Origin: Bradyrhizobiaceae bacterium
GTDB lineage: Bacteria; Pseudomonadota; Alphaproteobacteria; Rhizobiales; Xanthobacteraceae
Assembly: GCA_016793685.1 (NCBI GenBank)
Contig: JAEULX010000002.1
Span: 1 to 9,706, forward strand
DNA: 9,706 nt
Reading direction: 5' to 3'
The notes under the pieces were generated by a model. The model searched no databases. It worked only from the letters and a program-made list of their open reading frames with translations, and was not told where the DNA came from. This document shows positions 5,970 through 9,706 of the stretch, piece by piece. The position numbers were made by a program, and so were the translations under genes. The stretch's first letter is position 1. Every line of letters starts with the position of its first letter.

Positions 5970-7364
5970 ATGAATGTGAATCTGGGCGGGTTTCTTTATC
6001 TGGTCGCGGGGGTGCTGTTCATCCTCGCGCTGCGCGGCCTGTCGAGCCCGGAGACGAGCCGGTCCGGCAATATCTTCGGCATGGTCGGCATGGTTATCGC
6101 GGTGCTGACGACGCTCGCGCTCAGCCCGCCGCAAGGGGTCGGCGCCTGGTTCCTGGTGTTGCTCGGACTGGCGATCGGCGGCGGCGTCGGCGCGACCATC
6201 GCGCGGAAGGTGCCGATGACGTCGATGCCGGAACTGGTCGCGGCGTTCCACTCGCTGGTCGGCATGGCGGCGGTGCTGGTGGCGGCGGCGGCGCTTTATG
6301 CGCCGCGCGCGTTCGGGATCGGCGATTCCGGCCACATTCACGGCCAGAGCCTGATCGAGATGTCGCTCGGCACCGCGATCGGCGCCATCACCTTCACCGG
6401 CTCGGTGATCGCCTTCCTCAAGCTGTCGGGCCGCATGAGCGGCGCACCGATCATGCTGCCGCAGCGGCACGCCATCAATATCGGCCTCGCGGCGCTGATC
6501 GTCCTCCTGGTCATCTGGCTCGCCACCAAGGAAAGCCACGCCGCGTTCTGGCTGCTGGCGCTCGTTTCGTTCGTCTTCGGCGTGCTCATCATCATTCCGA
6601 TCGGCGGCGCGGACATGCCGGTCGTGATCTCGATGCTGAACTCCTACTCGGGCTGGGCGGCGGCCGGCATCGGCTTCACGCTGGGCAACTCGGCGCTGAT
6701 CATCACCGGCGCTCTGGTCGGCTCCTCGGGCGCGATCCTCTCCTACATCATGTGCAAGGGGATGAACCGCTCGTTCATTTCGGTGATCCTCGGCGGCTTC
6801 GGCGGCGAGGTGGCGGGGCCTGCCGGCGGCGGCGAAGTGCGCCCGGTCAAGCTCGGCTCGGCGGAAGACGCGGCCTTCATCATGAAGAACGCCGGCAAGG
6901 TCATCATCGTGCCTGGCTACGGCATGGCGGTCGCGCAAGCCCAGCACGCGCTGCGCGAGATGGCGGACCGGCTCAAGGCGGAGGGCGTGGAGGTCAAATA
7001 CGCGATCCATCCGGTCGCGGGCCGCATGCCCGGACATATGAACGTGCTGCTCGCCGAGGCGAACGTGCCCTATGACGAGGTGTTCGAACTCGAGGACATC
7101 AACAGCGAGTTCGCGCAGGCGGACGTCGCCTACGTGATCGGCGCCAACGACGTCACCAATCCCGCGGCGGAAGAAGATCCGAGTTCGCCGATCTACGGCA
7201 TGCCGGTGCTGCAGGTGTGGAAGGCCGGCACCGTGATGTTCAACAAGCGCTCGCTCGCGTCCGGCTACGCCGGCATCGACAACCCGCTGTTCTACCGCGA
7301 CAATACGATGATGATCCTCGGCGACGCCAAGAAGATGACCGAGGAGATCGGCAAGTCGCTGTAA
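5970..7364 (+). CDS. pntB: NAD(P) transhydrogenase subunit beta
   Basis: 464-aa subunit carrying most of the membrane proton channel (domain II, about residues 1-265) and the NADP(H)-binding domain III (about 290-464). The N-terminal half is a series of hydrophobic helices; His94 in AAFHSLVGMA matches the position of the conserved membrane histidine of the E. coli beta subunit that takes part in proton translocation. Domain III shows GYGMAVAQAQ at 316-325, AIHPVAGRMPGHMNVLLAEA at 345-364, GANDVTNPAA at 391-400 and KRSLASGYAGIDNPLF at 426-441, all NADP-site signatures of the family. With PntAA and PntAB it makes the complete enzyme, driving NADPH formation with the proton-motive force. The start is ATG 5970 with GGGGA at 5956-5960. 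Length and ends are normal for the family and nothing looks broken. Confidence 0.97.
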   Translation: MNVNLGGFLYLVAGVLFILALRGLSSPETSRSGNIFGMVGMVIAVLTTLALSPPQGVGAWFLVLLGLAIGGGVGATIARKVPMTSMPELVAAFHSLVGMAAVLVAAAALYAPRAFGIGDSGHIHGQSLIEMSLGTAIGAITFTGSVIAFLKLSGRMSGAPIMLPQRHAINIGLAALIVLLVIWLATKESHAAFWLLALVSFVFGVLIIIPIGGADMPVVISMLNSYSGWAAAGIGFTLGNSALIITGALVGSSGAILSYIMCKGMNRSFISVILGGFGGEVAGPAGGGEVRPVKLGSAEDAAFIMKNAGKVIIVPGYGMAVAQAQHALREMADRLKAEGVEVKYAIHPVAGRMPGHMNVLLAEANVPYDEVFELEDINSEFAQADVAYVIGANDVTNPAAEEDPSSPIYGMPVLQVWKAGTVMFNKRSLASGYAGIDNPLFYRDNTMMILGDAKKMTEEIGKSL

Positions 7365-7409
7365 GGCGAGCCCGCGGCGCTGCCGTCGACTGCTGACAGG
7401 TCTTCGCGC

Positions 7410-8411
7410 ATGTCGAGCGATAGCAGCGCCAAATCCTCGTCCAAATCCACGTCGCCGGCGGCCGGCGGCCGGCGCTGGTCGCTGGCGAAGGCGATCGCGC
7501 TGCAAGTCGGCATCGTTCTTCTGTGCCTCTTGGCGATAGAGATATTCCTTCGCGTCGCCGACTTCCGCGACCTGCGTCTGACCCCCGAAGCCGTCCGCTT
7601 GCCCTACCAACATGACGCGGAGATCGGCTGGGTTCCCATCCCGAACAAGGTCACGAGTTTCGGCGCCAGCATCAACAGCCTCGGGCTTCGCGACGTCGAG
7701 CTCGCGCCGACGACGAAGCCGACGATCCTGTTCATCGGCGACTCGTTCGTATACGGCGCCGGCGTGAAGGACGGCGAACGCTTCACCGACCGCCTGCGCG
7801 AGCAGCTTCCCGATTTCAGGATCGTCAACGCCGGCGTCGCCGCATACGGGACGGACCAGGAATATCTGCTGCTGCGCCGGCTGTGGCCGAAGATCGAGCC
7901 GAAGGTCGTGGTGCTGATGGTGTGCGTCGAAAACGACCATCGCGACAACGCCACCAATTCGGTTCATGGCCATACGCTCAAGCCGTATTATTCCGAGCGC
8001 GACGGCGAGTGGGACTTCCGCGGCATGCCGGTCCCCCGCGGCCATAAATACTACTATTACCGCAATGTGCTTGCGGAGCATTCGGCGCTGGTGCGGCTCG
8101 GCATCGAGCTCTACATGCTGATGCGCTATCCGGCGGTCGTCGTTCCCGATCCGACCACGAAGCTCATCGGCATGATGCGCCAGTTCGTCGAATCGCACGG
8201 CGCAAAGTTCCTCGTCGGGCTGCAGCTCCCCGATCCGGCGCTGGAGCCGTACCTGCAAGCCGCGCATATCCCTTACGTCCGCATGGACGGCGCGGACACC
8301 CTTCCCAATGACGGACATTGGAGCCCCAAGGGCCACCTCACCGTCGCCGAGCGGCTCAAGGGGATGTTGACCGCCGAAAAAGTGCTTGCAGCGCCGCCGG
8401 TTGAGCAGTGA
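7410..8411 (+). CDS. Membrane-anchored SGNH/GDSL-type hydrolase
   Basis: 333-aa protein with a Ser-rich cytoplasmic N-terminus, one membrane anchor at about residues 26-47 and a probably periplasmic SGNH/GDSL esterase-like domain. Visible blocks: FIGDSFVYG at 108-116 with nucleophile Ser112 (block I); NAGVAAYGTDQE at 140-151 with Gly142 (block II); VENDHRDN at 173-180, holding the Asn-Asp pair expected in block III (N175); and NDGHWSPKGH at 300-309, giving the catalytic Asp301/His303 pair in a DxHW form reminiscent of the alginate acetylation proteins AlgX/AlgJ. An upstream YQHDAEIGWVPIPN/NSLGLRD segment is typical of proteobacterial members. The substrate is unknown; deacylation or acetyl transfer on a surface polysaccharide or lipid is possible. 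The gene begins 45 bases after pntB with only a weak ribosome binding site, so it may be expressed by read-through. Confident on the fold family, not on the role. Confidence 0.85.
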   Translation: MSSDSSAKSSSKSTSPAAGGRRWSLAKAIALQVGIVLLCLLAIEIFLRVADFRDLRLTPEAVRLPYQHDAEIGWVPIPNKVTSFGASINSLGLRDVELAPTTKPTILFIGDSFVYGAGVKDGERFTDRLREQLPDFRIVNAGVAAYGTDQEYLLLRRLWPKIEPKVVVLMVCVENDHRDNATNSVHGHTLKPYYSERDGEWDFRGMPVPRGHKYYYYRNVLAEHSALVRLGIELYMLMRYPAVVVPDPTTKLIGMMRQFVESHGAKFLVGLQLPDPALEPYLQAAHIPYVRMDGADTLPNDGHWSPKGHLTVAERLKGMLTAEKVLAAPPVEQ

Positions 8412-8449
8412 GATCGGTAGCCCGGGCGACCCATGGGCTGCCGACGGGG

Positions 8450-9253
8450 ATGACGCTGCTGAAATGGCTTGCGCTGGTTGTATGCGGCTACGTCGTTCTG
8501 GTGGCGGCGCTCTATTTATTGCAACGCGAGTTCATGTATTACCCGCCGAAAACTGGCCGCATCCTGCCCAGCGATGCTGGATTTCCGGCCGCTGAAGAAA
8601 TCGTCCTGCGGACGAGCGACGGCGAGAAGGTGGTCGCGTGGCATGTTCCGCCGCGGCCGGGGAAGCCGGTGGTGATCTTCTTCCATGGCAATGCCGAAGT
8701 GATCGCCTGGCGCGTCGCCCGGTTCGAGAAGATCATCGCCGACGGCGCCGGCCTTGTCGCGCTCTCCTATCGCGGTTACTTCGGCTCCACCGGCCGGCCG
8801 AGCGAGCAGGGCCTGGTGCGCGACGCCGAAGCCGCCTACATCTTCGCGGTCCAGCGCTATGCGGCCGATCGCATCGTCCCCTGGGGCGTGTCGCTCGGCA
8901 CCTGGCCTGCAGTCGCGCTCGCCGCCGCCCACCCCATCGGCAAGCTCGTTCTCGAGGCCCCGTTCACTTCGGCGCTCGACATCGCGGCGTCGATCTATCC
9001 GTTCGCGCCGGTGCACTTGCTGATGAAGGATCAGTTGCGGTCGGAACAATTGATCGGCCGGCTCACCGCGCCATTGCTGGTCATGCACGGGGCGCGCGAC
9101 CGCGTGGTTCCGCTGCGGCTGGGCGAGCGGTTGTTTGCGCTCGCGCCGACCACGAAACGCTTCGTGCGATTCCCGCAGGGCGGCCACGACGATCTCGACG
9201 TGCATGGCGCCGTCGAAGCCGTGCGCCAGTTTCTCTACGAGGCCGGCGACTAG
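8450..9253 (+). CDS. Membrane-anchored alpha/beta hydrolase (S33/ABHD13-Bem46-like)
   Basis: 267-aa serine hydrolase with an N-terminal membrane anchor at about residues 4-26 followed by QREFMYYPP, typical of ABHD13/Bem46-like proteins. Visible: oxyanion HGN in FFHGNAE (about 77-83); SYRGYFGSTGRPSEQG; nucleophile elbow GVSLG with Ser148; acid Asp217 in HGARDRVVP; and His246 in GGHDDL. The triad is complete. The residue after GVSLGT is Trp, where family members usually have a small residue. Substrate and pathway are unknown. I prefer ATG 8450, where the anchor begins as in relatives; a GTG at 8408 in the same frame overlaps the stop of the SGNH gene as GTGA and would add 14 polar residues. Either start suggests translational coupling to the SGNH hydrolase. 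The stop codon TAG is also the first three bases of the palindromic repeat that follows. Confidence 0.88.
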   Translation: MTLLKWLALVVCGYVVLVAALYLLQREFMYYPPKTGRILPSDAGFPAAEEIVLRTSDGEKVVAWHVPPRPGKPVVIFFHGNAEVIAWRVARFEKIIADGAGLVALSYRGYFGSTGRPSEQGLVRDAEAAYIFAVQRYAADRIVPWGVSLGTWPAVALAAAHPIGKLVLEAPFTSALDIAASIYPFAPVHLLMKDQLRSEQLIGRLTAPLLVMHGARDRVVPLRLGERLFALAPTTKRFVRFPQGGHDDLDVHGAVEAVRQFLYEAGD

Positions 9254-9355
9254 AGCATTTTCAGGCGAAGGGGAAACCGGTTCGCCGTCAGAAAATGCGA
9301 CAATACAAAGAGAAATAGAGCGAAGCCCGATTCAATCAAAACGGGATTCGCTCTA
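9251..9355 (+). repeat. 105-bp palindromic repeat element bounded by TAGAGC / GCTCTA
   Basis: The element starts TAGAGC (9251-9256) and ends GCTCTA (9350-9355), with another TAGAGC at 9316-9321. Hairpin 1: GCATTTTC (9255-9262) pairs with GAAAATGC (9291-9298), and GGCGAA (9264-9269) with TTCGCC (9281-9286). Hairpin 2: TAGAGCGAA (9316-9324) pairs with TTCGCTCTA (9347-9355), and CCCG (9326-9329) with CGGG (9342-9345) across one mismatch. The sequence strongly resembles an interspersed element I recall downstream of genes in Bradyrhizobium and relatives (AGAGCATTTTC...ACCGGTTCGC...CGGGA..CGCTCTA). It probably ends the upstream transcript or stabilises its 3' end. Only one copy lies in this window. 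Confidence 0.75.
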
Positions 9356-9706
9356 AGGCGATTTCCCCCGCGCAACCGGAGATTCGCTCGAACGGTGTCC
9401 GCGACGCTTCGGCTCGAACCGGATCGCGTGCGGCGGCACCAACAGGCACGTCCACGCGCAATCTTTTTCCCTGCGCGGCCGCGCTGCGGAAAGCGGCAAC
9501 GGCGGCCTCTGCACCGCGTGTCCGTCCCTGCGGCGGCGCCGGGGATCGGCAGCCAGGCGGGCAGCAGCCGGAGATTATCGTCGGCAGGATTGCGGGCCCG
9601 GCGCGCAGCGCGATGAGCCGTGTCGAAGGGAAGGGGGTTGCGGAACCGCTCGGCCTTCCGGCGCGTAGCTCATCCGCTACTAGCGCCGGCGCGAACTCCG
9701 CGAACG
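9356..9706. other. Right-edge region without a recognised gene
   Basis: No known protein is evident. A + frame (9395-9616) gives an Arg/Ala-rich product. A second + frame starting at ATG 9613 (MSRVEGKGVAEPLG) stays open to the edge without a ribosome binding site and could be the start of a gene beyond the window. On the minus strand one frame is open from the right edge to a TGA at 9338-9336, inside the repeat element: about 122 codons, with lower third-position GC than the real genes here and no motif I know. It may be chance or the decayed 3' end of a minus-strand gene. A strong hairpin lies at 9658-9689. Confidence 0.5.
9658..9689. other. Strong GC-rich hairpin near the right edge
   Basis: CCGGCGC (9658-9664) plus GTAGC (9665-9669) pairs with GCTAC (9676-9680) plus GCGCCGG (9683-9689). 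This gives a 12-bp stem with a two-base TA bulge on the 3' side and the loop TCATCC. There is no T-run on either side within the window. It could be an mRNA end, part of a small RNA or a protein-binding palindrome. Confidence 0.5.

Noticed and set aside
5475..8336. Very long minus-strand open frame (953 codons) opposite pntAB, pntB and the SGNH gene
   Set aside because: Its product is extremely rich in Arg, His, Asp and Ala with no domain, as expected for the antisense frame of high-GC genes; the + strand genes have clear motifs.
9660..9690. GGCGCGTAGCTCA resembling the start of a tRNA
   Set aside because: The GTAGCTC pairs in a simple 12-bp hairpin instead; there is no anticodon arm, T-arm GTTCGA-type motif or acceptor pairing at the right distance.

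Overview
The window is high-GC DNA (genes rich in G/C at third codon positions) and looks like an alphaproteobacterium of the Rhizobiales/Hyphomicrobiales, in the Bradyrhizobium-Rhodopseudomonas-Xanthobacteraceae neighbourhood. Three things point there: the proton-translocating transhydrogenase is split into three genes (pntAA, pntAB, pntB); a tiny aa3-type cytochrome c oxidase subunit IV gene sits directly before pntAA; and a 105-bp TAGAGC...GCTCTA palindromic element of a type I recall from such genomes follows the last gene. This is inference from gene content, not a database match.

Layout, all confident genes on the + strand. 1-378: no convincing gene, perhaps the last codons of an upstream gene. 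379-1749: COQ8/ADCK3-like ABC1 (AarF/UbiB family) kinase-like protein, linked to ubiquinone. 1750-2041: spacer with a short hairpin, a doubtful 45-codon ORF and a pyrimidine tract. 2042-3689: compact cassette of an SDR/FabG-like oxidoreductase and two tandem CBS-pair proteins that are about half identical to each other. 3690-4018: spacer with a near-perfect 14-bp direct repeat and a terminator-like hairpin followed by five T. 4019-7364: aa3 oxidase subunit IV, pntAA, pntAB, pntB. 7410-9253: membrane-anchored SGNH/GDSL hydrolase and membrane-anchored alpha/beta hydrolase. 9251-9355: palindromic repeat. 9356-9706: no recognised gene, with a strong hairpin at the right edge.

Functionally the window is mostly about redox and membrane energetics. 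The ABC1 protein supports ubiquinone, the small subunit belongs to the terminal oxidase, and PntAA/PntAB/PntB use the proton gradient to make NADPH from NADH. The SDR is an NAD(P)-dependent reductase/dehydrogenase, and the CBS proteins are plausible adenine-nucleotide sensors. The two hydrolases have no assigned substrate. I see no mobile element with a transposase, no CRISPR array, no tRNA or rRNA, and no clear evidence of an undescribed multi-gene system. The best candidates for a closer look are the SDR-CBS-CBS cassette and the structured spacers.
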